Assembly (NCBI GenBank): GCA_015061915.1
Contig: SUVR01000004.1
Coordinates: forward strand, 62,001 to 126,000
Length of the DNA stretch: 64,000 nt
Direction of reading: 5' to 3'
DNA from: Lentisphaerota bacterium
GTDB taxonomy: Bacteria; Verrucomicrobiota; Lentisphaeria; Victivallales; UBA1829
Both the position numbers and the translations under genes were made by a program. The notes below the pieces were generated by a model, which searched no databases, had not been told where the DNA came from, and worked only from the letters and a program-made list of their open reading frames with translations. This document shows, piece by piece, positions 37,274-45,822 of this stretch (positions are counted from its first letter, which is position 1; every line of letters starts with the position of its first letter).

Positions 37274-38602
37274 TCACTGTCCGTCTTTCATCTTGCGCTG
37301 TTTCTCCCGGCGCAATTTGTTCCAATAGTCCAGACGCCGCTGGATCTCCCGTTCAAAGCCCCGTTCCACCGGCTGATAGAACGTTTTGCGCCCCATTCCC
37401 TCCGGAAAATAATCCTGTCCGGAGAAACCGTCTTCGGTATCGGGATCGTACTGATACCCCTTGTTGTATCCCAATTCCTTCATCAGCTTGGTAGGAGCGT
37501 TGAGAATGTGCATCGGCGGCGTCAGGGAGCCGGTCTGCTTCGCTTCGGCAAGCGCCTTTGGCCAAGCCTTGTAAACACTGGTTGATTTAGGTGCAGTCCC
37601 CAGATAGACCACCAGTTCCGCAATGGCAAGATCCCCTTCCGGCGATCCCAGCCGTTCGTAGGCATCCCACGCCGAAATGGCAAACTGGAGGGCATTCGGA
37701 TCTGCCAGACTTACATCTTCCATCGCAAACCGGGTCAGACGCCGCAGCAGGTAGAGAGGATCCTCTCCGCCATCGATCATGCGTGCCGCCCAGTAAAGCG
37801 CCGCATCCGGGTCGGAGCCGCGCAGGGACTTATGCAGCGCACTGATCAGGTTGTAATGTCCTTCACGATCCTTGTCGTATTGAGGTGCCCGCTGCTGCAC
37901 GATCTTCATCAGTCCGGCAGAATCCAGCATTTCATCTTCTTTGGTCAGATCAAAAACGGTCTCAATAAGATTGATAAAATATCTGCCGTCGCCGTCCGCC
38001 AGCTGCAGGAGCGTGGCGCGTGCTTCATCGGTCAGTGACAGCTTGCGACCGCTTTCCGCCTCTGCACGGAGAACGATCTTTTCAAGCGCCGTTTTATCCA
38101 GATGATTCAGCACAAAGACCTTACACCGGGAAAGCAGAGCGCTGTTCAGTTCAAACGAGGGATTTTCTGTAGTCGCACCGACAAGCACCACGGTCCCGTT
38201 TTCTACATAAGGCAGAAAACCATCCTGCTGCGCCCGGTTGAAACGGTGGATCTCATCCACAAAGAGAAGCGTTCCCTCCCCTGCAAGACGGCGCCGTTTG
38301 GCATCGTCAAAGGCTTTCCGCAGTTCAGCGATGCCGGAAAAAACAGCGGAAATGGCAACAAAGTGCATATTGGTATGCTGCGCCATGATCCGGGCGCAAG
38401 TGGTCTTGCCGCATCCGGGAGGTCCCCAGAGGATGAAGCTGGAAAGTTTGTTGCTTTCGATCATCCGCCGCAAGGGTCCGTCCGGTCCCAGCAGATGATC
38501 CTGCCCAACGATGTCATCCAGACTTTTCGGGCGCAGACGATCCGCCAGCGGACGCTGGATATTGCTCGCAAAAAGGGAATCGGTCTCTTCCTCAAAGCTC
38601 AT
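37274..38602 (-). CDS. rarA: Replication-associated recombination protein RarA (MgsA) AAA+ ATPase
   Basis: A 442-residue clamp-loader-like AAA+ ATPase active at stalled replication forks. N-terminal RPLADRLRPKSLDDIVGQ, Walker A GPPGCGKTT, Walker B LFVDEIHRFN, and the C-terminal tetramerisation domain are complete. Its start overlaps the hisB stop (ATGA at 38599-38602), so the two are cotranscribed although their functions are unrelated. Confidence 0.94.
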   Translation of the reverse strand: MSFEEETDSLFASNIQRPLADRLRPKSLDDIVGQDHLLGPDGPLRRMIESNKLSSFILWGPPGCGKTTCARIMAQHTNMHFVAISAVFSGIAELRKAFDDAKRRRLAGEGTLLFVDEIHRFNRAQQDGFLPYVENGTVVLVGATTENPSFELNSALLSRCKVFVLNHLDKTALEKIVLRAEAESGRKLSLTDEARATLLQLADGDGRYFINLIETVFDLTKEDEMLDSAGLMKIVQQRAPQYDKDREGHYNLISALHKSLRGSDPDAALYWAARMIDGGEDPLYLLRRLTRFAMEDVSLADPNALQFAISAWDAYERLGSPEGDLAIAELVVYLGTAPKSTSVYKAWPKALAEAKQTGSLTPPMHILNAPTKLMKELGYNKGYQYDPDTEDGFSGQDYFPEGMGRKTFYQPVERGFEREIQRRLDYWNKLRREKQRKMKDGQ

Positions 38603-39183
38603 AACACGCCTTTGGTGGAAGGAACGCCCTTGACCCGGGGATCAATGCTGACCGCCTCGGAAAGCGCCCGGGCAAAGCCCTTGAAGATGGATTCAAAGAT
38701 GTGGTGCGTTTCGCCCGCCGCCAGCATCTTGATGTGCAGATTCATGCCGCCTTTCACGGAGAGAGCGGTGAAAAATTCCTTGAAGAGAGCCGTATCCATA
38801 TCCTTGATGAAGGGAGCGGGGACGGGGACATCGTAAACGAGGTACGGTCTGCCGGAGAGGTCCAGCGCCACGAGGGAAAGGGTCTCATCCATGGGCAGCA
38901 GGAAGTTTCCGTAGCGACGGATCCCGCACTTGTCGCCGAGCGCCTGAATAATGGCTTCGCCGAGAGCAAGCCCCATGTCTTCCATCGTGTGATGGCAGTC
39001 CACATCCAGATCGCCCTTTGCCTCCACGGTCAGGTCAAAATTGCCGTGCTTGGCAAAAAGGGTCAGCATATGATCCATGAATCCGATCCCGGTGGAGATC
39101 GTGCTGTTGCCTTCGCCGTCAAGATCGATCGTTACGAGGATGTCGGTTTCTTTCGTGGTACGTTTTACACTGCCTGTTCTCAT
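38599..39183 (-). CDS. hisB: Imidazoleglycerol-phosphate dehydratase
   Basis: A 194-residue monofunctional HisB, dehydrating imidazole-glycerol phosphate in histidine synthesis. Both metal-binding blocks are present: GFMDHML, DCHHTMEDMG and the later GMNLHI with GETHHIFES. No other his gene is nearby. CAGGAG lies before the ATG. Confidence 0.95.
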   Translation of the reverse strand: MRTGSVKRTTKETDILVTIDLDGEGNSTISTGIGFMDHMLTLFAKHGNFDLTVEAKGDLDVDCHHTMEDMGLALGEAIIQALGDKCGIRRYGNFLLPMDETLSLVALDLSGRPYLVYDVPVPAPFIKDMDTALFKEFFTALSVKGGMNLHIKMLAAGETHHIFESIFKGFARALSEAVSIDPRVKGVPSTKGVL

Positions 39184-39226
39184 GTGGAGACTCCTGTTGA
39201 TTGTATGTTATCGTTATATTTTCTGT

Positions 39227-40330
39227 TCAGATGATCCGTTTTTCCGTTTCCGCATCAAAGAGATGAGCCCGTTTCCCGTACAGCGCCAGATCCAGTTCAT
39301 CCCCTACGGCGACCTGCCGGTGGGCATCCACCCGGGCGATACAGGACGCCCCGGTGCCTGCATCCAGATAGAGATAGGTCTCTGCGCCCATCGGCTCCCG
39401 CACTTCCACTTTTGCGTGGAGCCGGGCGACCGATCCGGATTTTTCCGCCTGGTCCGACCCGATGTCTTCCGGACGGATGCCATAAACAACCGTTTTTCCG
39501 GCATAATCCTTTATCGTCTCTGTCCAATCCGGCGGCAGGGGAATACAAATATTTCCTGCCCGGAAAGAGAATCCGCCATCGTGTTCCTGCAATTCTCCGC
39601 GGATCAAATTCATCGGCGGCGTACCGATAAAACCGGCAACAAACAGATTCGCCGGATTGTCATAAATATTCATTGGCGTATCCACCTGCTGGATCACGCC
39701 GTCCTTCATAACGCAGATCCGGTCCCCCATGGTCATAGCTTCCGCCTGATCGTGGGTCACATAGATCATCGTTGCTTCCAGCCGGGTATGCAGCTTGCTG
39801 ATCTCCGCCCGCATCTGAACGCGCATTTTTGCATCCAGATTGGAGAGCGGTTCATCAAACAGAAAGACCGCCGGCTTCCGGACAATGGCTCTACCCACAG
39901 CCACCCGCTGACGCTGTCCGCCGGAAAGTGCTTTCGGTTTCCGGTCAAGATACCCGTTCAAACCGAGGATCTCCGCCGTCTCACGGACCCGTCTCTCTAT
40001 ATCGGCTTTGGGGATCTTCCGCAGTTTCAGCCCGAACGCCAGATTTTCATACACGGTCATGTGGGGGTACAGCGCATAATTCTGAAACACCATGGCAATA
40101 TCCCGATCCTTCGGGGGAACATTGTTCACCACCCGGTCCCCGATCCGGATCGTGCCGTCACTGACATCCTCCAGACCGGCGATCATCCGCAGCATCGTGG
40201 ATTTTCCGCAGCCGGAGGGTCCCACCAAAACCATAAATTCACGGTCATTCACGGTCAGAGAAAGCCGGTTGACGGCAAGTACGCCACCCTCGTAGACTTT
40301 ACTGACTTCGCTGACCGTTACGTTTGCCAT
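39227..40330 (-). CDS. ugpC: Sugar ABC transporter ATP-binding protein (MalK/UgpC/MsmX type)
   Basis: A 367-residue ATPase with Walker A at 37-45 (GPSGCGKST), signature LSGGQRQR at 135-142, Walker B FLFDEP near 156-161 and a C-terminal TOBE/OB regulatory domain (about 235-360) typical of MalK-like subunits. No permease or binding-protein gene adjoins it, so it may be a shared ATPase serving several sugar importers, as MsmX does in Bacillus. The ATG at 40330 is preferred to one at 40369 that lies inside nifS. It is 17 bp downstream of nifS. Confidence 0.9.
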   Translation of the reverse strand: MANVTVSEVSKVYEGGVLAVNRLSLTVNDREFMVLVGPSGCGKSTMLRMIAGLEDVSDGTIRIGDRVVNNVPPKDRDIAMVFQNYALYPHMTVYENLAFGLKLRKIPKADIERRVRETAEILGLNGYLDRKPKALSGGQRQRVAVGRAIVRKPAVFLFDEPLSNLDAKMRVQMRAEISKLHTRLEATMIYVTHDQAEAMTMGDRICVMKDGVIQQVDTPMNIYDNPANLFVAGFIGTPPMNLIRGELQEHDGGFSFRAGNICIPLPPDWTETIKDYAGKTVVYGIRPEDIGSDQAEKSGSVARLHAKVEVREPMGAETYLYLDAGTGASCIARVDAHRQVAVGDELDLALYGKRAHLFDAETEKRII

Positions 40331-40347
40331 TTCCGTTCGATTTCCGT

Positions 40348-41520
40348 TCAGTTCTGCTGCTGTTTCCAATAGGGCGAGATCTCACGCAGACGTGCGATCA
40401 CCGGCGGCAGCACTTCCAGAACACGGTCTACTTCCGCTTCCGTGTTGTAACGGGAGAAGCTGAAACGGATGGAGCCGTGTGCGGCGGTGTAAGGAACCCC
40501 CATGGCACGCAGTACGTGGGACGGTTCCAGGCTGCCGGTTGTGCAGGCACTGCCGCTGCTGGCGCAGATGTTGTGCATATCCAGCAGCATCAGGATGGAT
40601 TCGCCTTCGATGTATTCAAAAGAAATGTTTGCCGTGTTGGGCAAACGGTGTTCCACATCGCCATTGATCCGGACCGAAGGAATGGAGGCAAGAACGCCCT
40701 GCTCCAGTTTATCCCGCAACGCACGGACCGCTGTGTTTTCGTGACCGATGTTCGCCAGCGCCAGTTCCGCCGCCTTGCCGAGACCAACAATGCTCGCCAG
40801 GTTCTCCGTTCCCGCACGGCGGCCATGCTCCTGATGTCCTCCGATGATGTACGGATGGAACCGGACACCGCGTTTTACATACAGCGCACCGATCCCTTTC
40901 GGAGCGTGGAACTTGTGACCGGAAAGGCTCAACATATCGATGGGCAGTTCTGCCAGATTCATCGGAACTTTTCCAACCGCCTGGACCGCGTCCGTATGGA
41001 AGAGCGCGCCGTTTTTCCGGGCAAGCTCGCCCAGTTCGATCACGGGCTGGATGTTGCCGGTCTCGTTGTTCGCCCACATCACAGACACAACTGCTGTTTC
41101 GGAGTCGATCATCTCGCGCGCACGGTCCATATCCAGTCTGCCTCTGGCATCCACGGGAATGATGGAGACTTTATAGCCGTTCCGCTCCAGTTCTTTGCCC
41201 AGATTCAGCACAGCAGGATGTTCGACTTTGGAAATGACAACTTTTCTGCGTTTGGGGCAGATGGAAAGCGCCGAACGGATCGCCGTGGTATCGCTTTCCG
41301 TACCGCAGGAGGTAAAGATGATCTCGGAGTTCTGCGCACCGATCAAAGCTCCCAGTTGCGCACGGGCTTCTTCCACCTTCGCAGCAAGCTGTCCGCCGAA
41401 ACGGTGAATACTGGAGGGGTTGCCGTAAAACTCCGTGAGATACGGCGTCATCGCCTCGAAAACTTCCGGCGCCACACAGGTGGTCGCGTTGTTGTCCAGG
41501 TAGATAATATTGCTGCTCAT
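40348..41520 (-). CDS. nifS: Cysteine desulfurase NifS/IscS
   Basis: A 390-residue PLP enzyme that supplies sulfur for Fe-S clusters. PLP-binding Lys203 in SGHKFHAPKG and the active Cys326 in SSGSACTTGS are present; the short loop before Cys marks a group I (NifS/IscS) enzyme. It lies 1 bp after nifU, forming a NIF-type pair. No nitrogenase genes are nearby, so general or oxygen-sensitive Fe-S assembly is the likely role. Confidence 0.94.
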   Translation of the reverse strand: MSSNIIYLDNNATTCVAPEVFEAMTPYLTEFYGNPSSIHRFGGQLAAKVEEARAQLGALIGAQNSEIIFTSCGTESDTTAIRSALSICPKRRKVVISKVEHPAVLNLGKELERNGYKVSIIPVDARGRLDMDRAREMIDSETAVVSVMWANNETGNIQPVIELGELARKNGALFHTDAVQAVGKVPMNLAELPIDMLSLSGHKFHAPKGIGALYVKRGVRFHPYIIGGHQEHGRRAGTENLASIVGLGKAAELALANIGHENTAVRALRDKLEQGVLASIPSVRINGDVEHRLPNTANISFEYIEGESILMLLDMHNICASSGSACTTGSLEPSHVLRAMGVPYTAAHGSIRFSFSRYNTEAEVDRVLEVLPPVIARLREISPYWKQQQN

Positions 41521-41521
41521 C

Positions 41522-42382
41522 TTACTTGACTTCCTCTACTTGCAGGTCGGCACAGACCAATTCCTGAAGTTTGCCTTCCACCAGTTTTTTCAGCGTGAGG
41601 GAGGCATTGGGACAGGCCGCGCACATACCTTTGAGGCGCACATGGACCACTTTTCCTTCCAGATCAATCAGCTCAATGCTGCCGCCATCCCGTTCCAATG
41701 CGGGCTTGATCTCTTTGTCAATGACTTCCTGAACGCGGAGGATCTTTTTGACAAGAGAAAGAGAATCGAAGGAATCTTCCTGCACGGGAGCGGGTTCTGC
41801 CCACATTTCATCCAGGATCTCCTGAATGGAATCCAGACACATACCGCAGGCACCGCCCGCCTTGGTATATTCCGTGATTTCTTCCACGGTATGCAGATTA
41901 TTGATCTTGGCAACCTTGCGGATCTTGGCATCCGTGATCCCGAAACAGTGGCAGATGATTCTGCCTTCGTGGTCGGTTTCATCCACTTCCAGTTCTTCGT
42001 AAGGTTCGCCGTGTTTCTTCTTGTAGTCCACGATCGCCGCCTGAAGAGCCTCCATTCCCATCACAGAACAGTGCATTTTTTCTTCCGGCAGTTCGCCGAG
42101 GGCATCGGCAATGTTCCGGTTGGTGATTTTGGCAGCTTCATCCAGTGTCAGCCCTTTGACCAGTTCGGTCAGAACGGAACTGGAAGCGATGGCGCTGGCG
42201 CAGCCGAATGTCTGAAATTTGATGTCACTGATCCGTTTTTCATCATCCAGACGGATCGTGATCTTGAGTGCGTCACCGCAGGTCATGTTACCGACTTCTG
42301 CTTCTGCATCGGGATTTTCAATGGTACCCACATTCCGGGGGTTCAGGAAGTGGTCCATCACTTTATCTGTATAGTTCCACAT
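41522..42382 (-). CDS. nifU: NifU Fe-S cluster scaffold, three-domain
   Basis: A 286-residue full-length NifU. The IscU-type N-terminal domain has Cys35, Cys61 and Cys105; the central [2Fe-2S] BFD-like domain has Cys144, Cys146, Cys179 and Cys182; the C-terminal NFU domain has Cys254 and Cys257 (CAACP). All cluster ligands are intact. AAAGGAG lies before the ATG. It is the first gene of nifU-nifS-ugpC. Confidence 0.95.
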   Translation of the reverse strand: MWNYTDKVMDHFLNPRNVGTIENPDAEAEVGNMTCGDALKITIRLDDEKRISDIKFQTFGCASAIASSSVLTELVKGLTLDEAAKITNRNIADALGELPEEKMHCSVMGMEALQAAIVDYKKKHGEPYEELEVDETDHEGRIICHCFGITDAKIRKVAKINNLHTVEEITEYTKAGGACGMCLDSIQEILDEMWAEPAPVQEDSFDSLSLVKKILRVQEVIDKEIKPALERDGGSIELIDLEGKVVHVRLKGMCAACPNASLTLKKLVEGKLQELVCADLQVEEVK

Positions 42383-42431
42383 GGAAAAATCTCCTTTCCT
42401 TGCGTATGTGTTAAAAATAAGTTCAATAGAT

Positions 42432-42460
42432 AATATATCACGCGCGTGCCGATTTTACAA
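42432..42460 (-). promoter_or_regulatory. Promoter of nifU-nifS
   Basis: On the minus strand: TTGTAA (42455-42460), 17-bp spacer, TATATT (42432-42437). Confidence 0.5.
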
Positions 42461-42478
42461 GGGAGTTGACCGGAGAAA

Positions 42479-42492
42479 GAACAAGTTTGTTC
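42479..42492. promoter_or_regulatory. 14-bp dyad, candidate operator
   Basis: Perfect 6-bp arms GAACAA and TTGTTC around a 2-bp centre, in the region between divergent nifU and the Cys-rich lipoprotein gene, just upstream of the nifU -35. The regulator is unknown. Confidence 0.35.
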
Positions 42493-42602
42493 GGGAAAAA
42501 ATTGAAGAAAAACTCCAACTTTCAGGATGCTGCGGTGTCTATTGCCTCTGCCGGGGCATGGAGGCAAGCCCGTACCGGAAACAAGAAAAAAGGAGGTTCA
42601 CT

Positions 42603-43229
42603 ATGATGAAAGTACTGTCAAAAACCCTGTTTACTGCAGCCGCGATCCTGTTCTGCGCCGGATTCACCGGCTGTAAATGTTGTGCCGATGAAAAAAAAGC
42701 GTGCGACCCCAAAGATGATGCGCAGTGCAACACCTGCAACTGCCCCGTCCTGCTGGTGATCGGAGAAGATGAAGAACAGATCGGCGACTGCACCGTATGC
42801 ACCGTGTGGTGTCAGGAATACACTCCCTGCATGAATGCAGCTGCCGCCTGCCCCGCCATCGCAAAGCATACCTTGAAAGATGCACCTCTGTGCGCAAAAT
42901 GCAAAGATGCCATTATGGCAAACGCTCCCCAGCGGAAAGACTGCGCTGTGTGCGGCAAAGAAGCAAAGCCCTGTGCAGCCTGTACGGATAAACTCCATAA
43001 CAGCAAGGTCAAAGATCTGATGAGCGCCGAGTCTATGAAGGCAAATATGAACTGCAAAGAATGTAAGAAAACCACCGAAGCCGCCGCAAAAGCAAAAGCG
43101 GAAAAAATGAAAAAAGCCGATAATGCAGATGACGACGATGATGTGGTCGTGGTGGAAGAAGTCGATGCCGTGATCGTTCCGGTCCCGGCTCCGGCAGACG
43201 ACACAAAGAAAACCGAAGAAAAAAAGTAA
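42603..43229 (+). CDS. Cysteine-rich lipoprotein, unknown function
   Basis: A 208-residue protein preceded by a near-perfect AAGGAGG site. The signal peptide ends in a lipobox (FTGC, Cys24). The mature part holds about 20 Cys, including six CxxC pairs (42/45, 63/66, 97/100, 113/116, 123/126, 149/152), and ends in an acidic then Pro/Lys tail. No haem (CxxCH) motif is present. It could bind metal or Fe-S clusters, or be heavily disulfide-bonded; I recognise no family. It is divergent from nifU-nifS and closed by the terminator at 43273. Confidence 0.75.
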   Translation: MMKVLSKTLFTAAAILFCAGFTGCKCCADEKKACDPKDDAQCNTCNCPVLLVIGEDEEQIGDCTVCTVWCQEYTPCMNAAAACPAIAKHTLKDAPLCAKCKDAIMANAPQRKDCAVCGKEAKPCAACTDKLHNSKVKDLMSAESMKANMNCKECKKTTEAAAKAKAEKMKKADNADDDDDVVVVEEVDAVIVPVPAPADDTKKTEEKK

Positions 43230-43272
43230 CTCGAAATAACACCGGTCAATCCGGTAGCTGATCGTGTCCGGT

Positions 43273-43302
43273 ACGGGGGAACTGAAAAGCCCCCGTTTTT
43301 TT
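43273..43302 (+). terminator. Terminator after the Cys-rich lipoprotein gene
   Basis: A 7-bp GC-rich stem (43273-43279 with 43290-43296) followed by a run of T. Confidence 0.8.
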
Positions 43303-43308
43303 GTTTAT

Positions 43309-43459
43309 GCCTCTTCCACCAACGGCGGACGGGGCGGCACGGCGCGCGGTTAAACCGCGCTGCCGCCGTATGCGCAGTTTTCCTGCGCGCATACGGCGGC
43401 GGTTCTGCGCAGAGCGCAGAACCTGCCGTGCCGCCCGCTCCGCCGTTGGTGGAAGAGGC
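43309..43459. repeat. Four-way-junction palindromic element B
   Basis: Outer arms 43309-43343 and 43425-43459 pair over 35 bp with two mismatches. Between them lie three hairpins, with one unpaired base before the second and one after the third: 43344-43360 (7 bp), 43362-43400 (about 14-16 bp) and 43401-43423 (10 bp, arm GGTTCTGCGC). The plan equals that of element A, and the GGTTCTGC arm is shared, although the rest differs. It lies between a terminator and the antiporter promoter, so it is outside both transcripts as predicted. Confidence 0.82.
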
Positions 43460-43514
43460 GATCTCATCTGTTGTTCATTACCGTTTTTAAATCTTTTTTT
43501 ACATAATCTGCCGG

Positions 43515-43543
43515 TTGATTTTCTCATACGCAAGGTGTATATT
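43515..43543 (+). promoter_or_regulatory. Promoter of the antiporter unit
   Basis: TTGATT (43515-43520), 17-bp spacer, TATATT (43538-43543), 62 bp before the start codon. Confidence 0.6.
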
Positions 43544-43605
43544 ATGTTTTTATGATTCATAAACTATCAACTAAAACATAAAACTGTGAAGGATTCAAAG
43601 GAAAG

Positions 43606-45807
43606 ATGCTGAACTTTCATTTGAGCGTTGTGCAGCAGATCGCGATTCTCGCGCTTCAGCTGGGTGTCATCATTTTTGCCGCAAAGTTTTGCGGTGACTT
43701 TGCAAAAAAACTGAAAATGCCCTCCGTGCTGGGGGAACTGTGTGCCGGTATCATCATCGGTCCCTGCGTGCTTGGCGGTGCCGCTCTTGCGGGCAAACTG
43801 ATCCAGTGGGGCATTCCGCTGGATGCGATCCACCTGGAAAACGGTCTGTTCGGTTTTACGCCGGATGTTGTTGCTCATGGGGTTGATGAAGCTGGAAAAG
43901 AAGCGGCAGTCACTTTGAAAAACATCACGTTCCAAACCTATCATTCTTCCCTTTATGCGCTTGCCACGATCGGCTCCATTCTTCTGCTGTTTATGTCCGG
44001 TCTGGAAACGGACCTGCGGATGTTCTTCCGTTACTCTCTGGTCGGTACGATCGTGGGGATCGGCGGGGTGATCTTCTCCTACTTCTTCGGTGCGGGGATC
44101 GGCGTTTACATGCTGGGACTTTCCTGGATGGATCCGGTTTCAATGTTCCTGGGTATTCTCTGTACGGCGACCAGCGTGGGTATTACCGCGCGTATTCTTT
44201 CTGAAAAGAAGAAAGTGGATACACCGGAAGGTGTGACGATCCTTGCCGCGGCGGTGATCGACGACGTTCTCGGTGTGATCTGCCTCGCTGTTGTTGTCGG
44301 CATTGTCGGTGCCAGCAGTTCCGGAGGCACTCCGGCCTGGGGTGAAATCGGCATCACGGCGGCAAAATGTGTCGGTTTCTGGCTGGTTGCAACTGCGATC
44401 GGTCTGCTTCTCGCCCGTCACATTGCAAAATTCCTCAAGATTTTCAAAAGCCCCATCATCTTTGCCTCTCTCTCCTTCGGTCTGGCACTGATCCTGGCGG
44501 GTATTTTTGAAATGAACCACCTTGCCATGATCATTGGTGCATACGTTATGGGCTTGAGTCTTTCCAAGACGGATATTTCCTTTGCGATCCAGACCGCACT
44601 TGAACCGCTCGCCGCATTCTTTGTGCCCATCTTCTTCGTGGTCATGGGTATGCTGGTGGATATCAGCGTTTTCGCAAAAATGGATGTTCTCAAGATCGGT
44701 GCGGTCTATGCTCTGCTGGCGATCATTGCCAAAGTTCTCGGCTGTGCGCTGCCGGCTCTGTTCATGAACTTCAACACCATCGGTTCCCTGCGTATCGGGT
44801 GCGGTATGATCCCCCGTGGTGAAGTTGCCCTCATCATTGCCGGTATCGGTATGACAATGGGGATCCTGGACAGCAATGTCTTCGGTATTGCGATCATCAT
44901 GACGCTGGCGACCACGCTCTTTGCGCCGCCCCTGCTCTCCTTCACCCTCAGTGTCGGCGGCAAAGGCACCCGCAAGGATGAAAAAGATATGTCGGTGGTT
45001 CACACCTCCTTCCCCTTCCCCTCTGTCATGGTTACGGACTTTGTACTTCGTCGCCTCATTGAAAATCTGGAATCGGAAGGGTACATGCTTTCCCATCTGG
45101 ACAAAGATTCCGGCGTGCTTCAGATCCGCAAGGACAACCTCTCCTTTGCTCTGACCAAGAGTCCGAAGGAATTTGTGTTTGAATCCAACCCGGACGAAGT
45201 CCCGTTCATCCGTGCCATCATGTTTGAATCCATCGTGGCACTGCATCAGGATCTGGAAGGTCTGAAGAAACTGGCGAATCCGGAAGAGATCCGCAAGGAT
45301 TACTTTGACGCTTCCGCTGAAGTCTTTGCGCCGGAAAACAGCAAGCAGATCCGCACTATGATCGAAAAAGGACTCTGCCTCAACAGCATCATCATGGATC
45401 TGAAAGCAAACACCAAGGAAGCAGTCATCAAAGAAATGATCTGCCGCCTCGCCGGCAATGGTCTGCTTCTGGATAAAGATCTCTGCGAAAAAGATGTTCT
45501 GGAACGGGAAGCGATCGTTTCCACCTGCTTCCAGAACGGGATCGCCCTGCCCCACGGCAGAACGGACGGGGTCAAGGAACTGGTCGCGGCTGTCGGTATC
45601 AACCGGAACGGTTACAATTTTGATGCCATTGACGGCAAGCCCTCCAAGATCTTTGTGATGTGCCTCAGCCCGAAAAACTCGGATGGTCCCCACATCGAAT
45701 TTGTGGCAACGGTCGGCTCCGTGCTGGCAAAACAGGAAAACATTGACAGTATTCTTTCTGCCGAAACGCCGGAAGAAGTCTTTGCGATCCTGGACATCAA
45801 AAAGTAA
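43606..45807 (+). CDS. Cation:proton antiporter (CPA2) fused to a PTS EIIA domain
   Basis: A 733-residue fusion. Residues about 1-455 form 12-13 membrane segments of the Na+(K+)/H+ exchanger type (CPA2, KefB-like). A soluble linker of about 100 residues follows. Residues about 585-733 match a fructose/nitrogen-type PTS EIIA domain with the phospho-acceptor His650 in ALPHGRTDG. Phosphorylation by a PTS relay may gate ion exchange; this is inferred from the fusion. No PTS EI or HPr gene is in the window. AAAGGAAAG precedes the start. Confidence 0.88.
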   Translation: MLNFHLSVVQQIAILALQLGVIIFAAKFCGDFAKKLKMPSVLGELCAGIIIGPCVLGGAALAGKLIQWGIPLDAIHLENGLFGFTPDVVAHGVDEAGKEAAVTLKNITFQTYHSSLYALATIGSILLLFMSGLETDLRMFFRYSLVGTIVGIGGVIFSYFFGAGIGVYMLGLSWMDPVSMFLGILCTATSVGITARILSEKKKVDTPEGVTILAAAVIDDVLGVICLAVVVGIVGASSSGGTPAWGEIGITAAKCVGFWLVATAIGLLLARHIAKFLKIFKSPIIFASLSFGLALILAGIFEMNHLAMIIGAYVMGLSLSKTDISFAIQTALEPLAAFFVPIFFVVMGMLVDISVFAKMDVLKIGAVYALLAIIAKVLGCALPALFMNFNTIGSLRIGCGMIPRGEVALIIAGIGMTMGILDSNVFGIAIIMTLATTLFAPPLLSFTLSVGGKGTRKDEKDMSVVHTSFPFPSVMVTDFVLRRLIENLESEGYMLSHLDKDSGVLQIRKDNLSFALTKSPKEFVFESNPDEVPFIRAIMFESIVALHQDLEGLKKLANPEEIRKDYFDASAEVFAPENSKQIRTMIEKGLCLNSIIMDLKANTKEAVIKEMICRLAGNGLLLDKDLCEKDVLEREAIVSTCFQNGIALPHGRTDGVKELVAAVGINRNGYNFDAIDGKPSKIFVMCLSPKNSDGPHIEFVATVGSVLAKQENIDSILSAETPEEVFAILDIKK

Positions 45808-45822
45808 TTTCTGACTGTGAAT

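Noticed and set aside
42479-42492. LexA/SOS box
   Set aside because: The dyad GAACAA-GT-TTGTTC resembles GAAC-GTTC operators, but the spacing differs from the Bacillus-type box and neither flanking gene is an SOS gene. It is kept only as an unassigned dyad.
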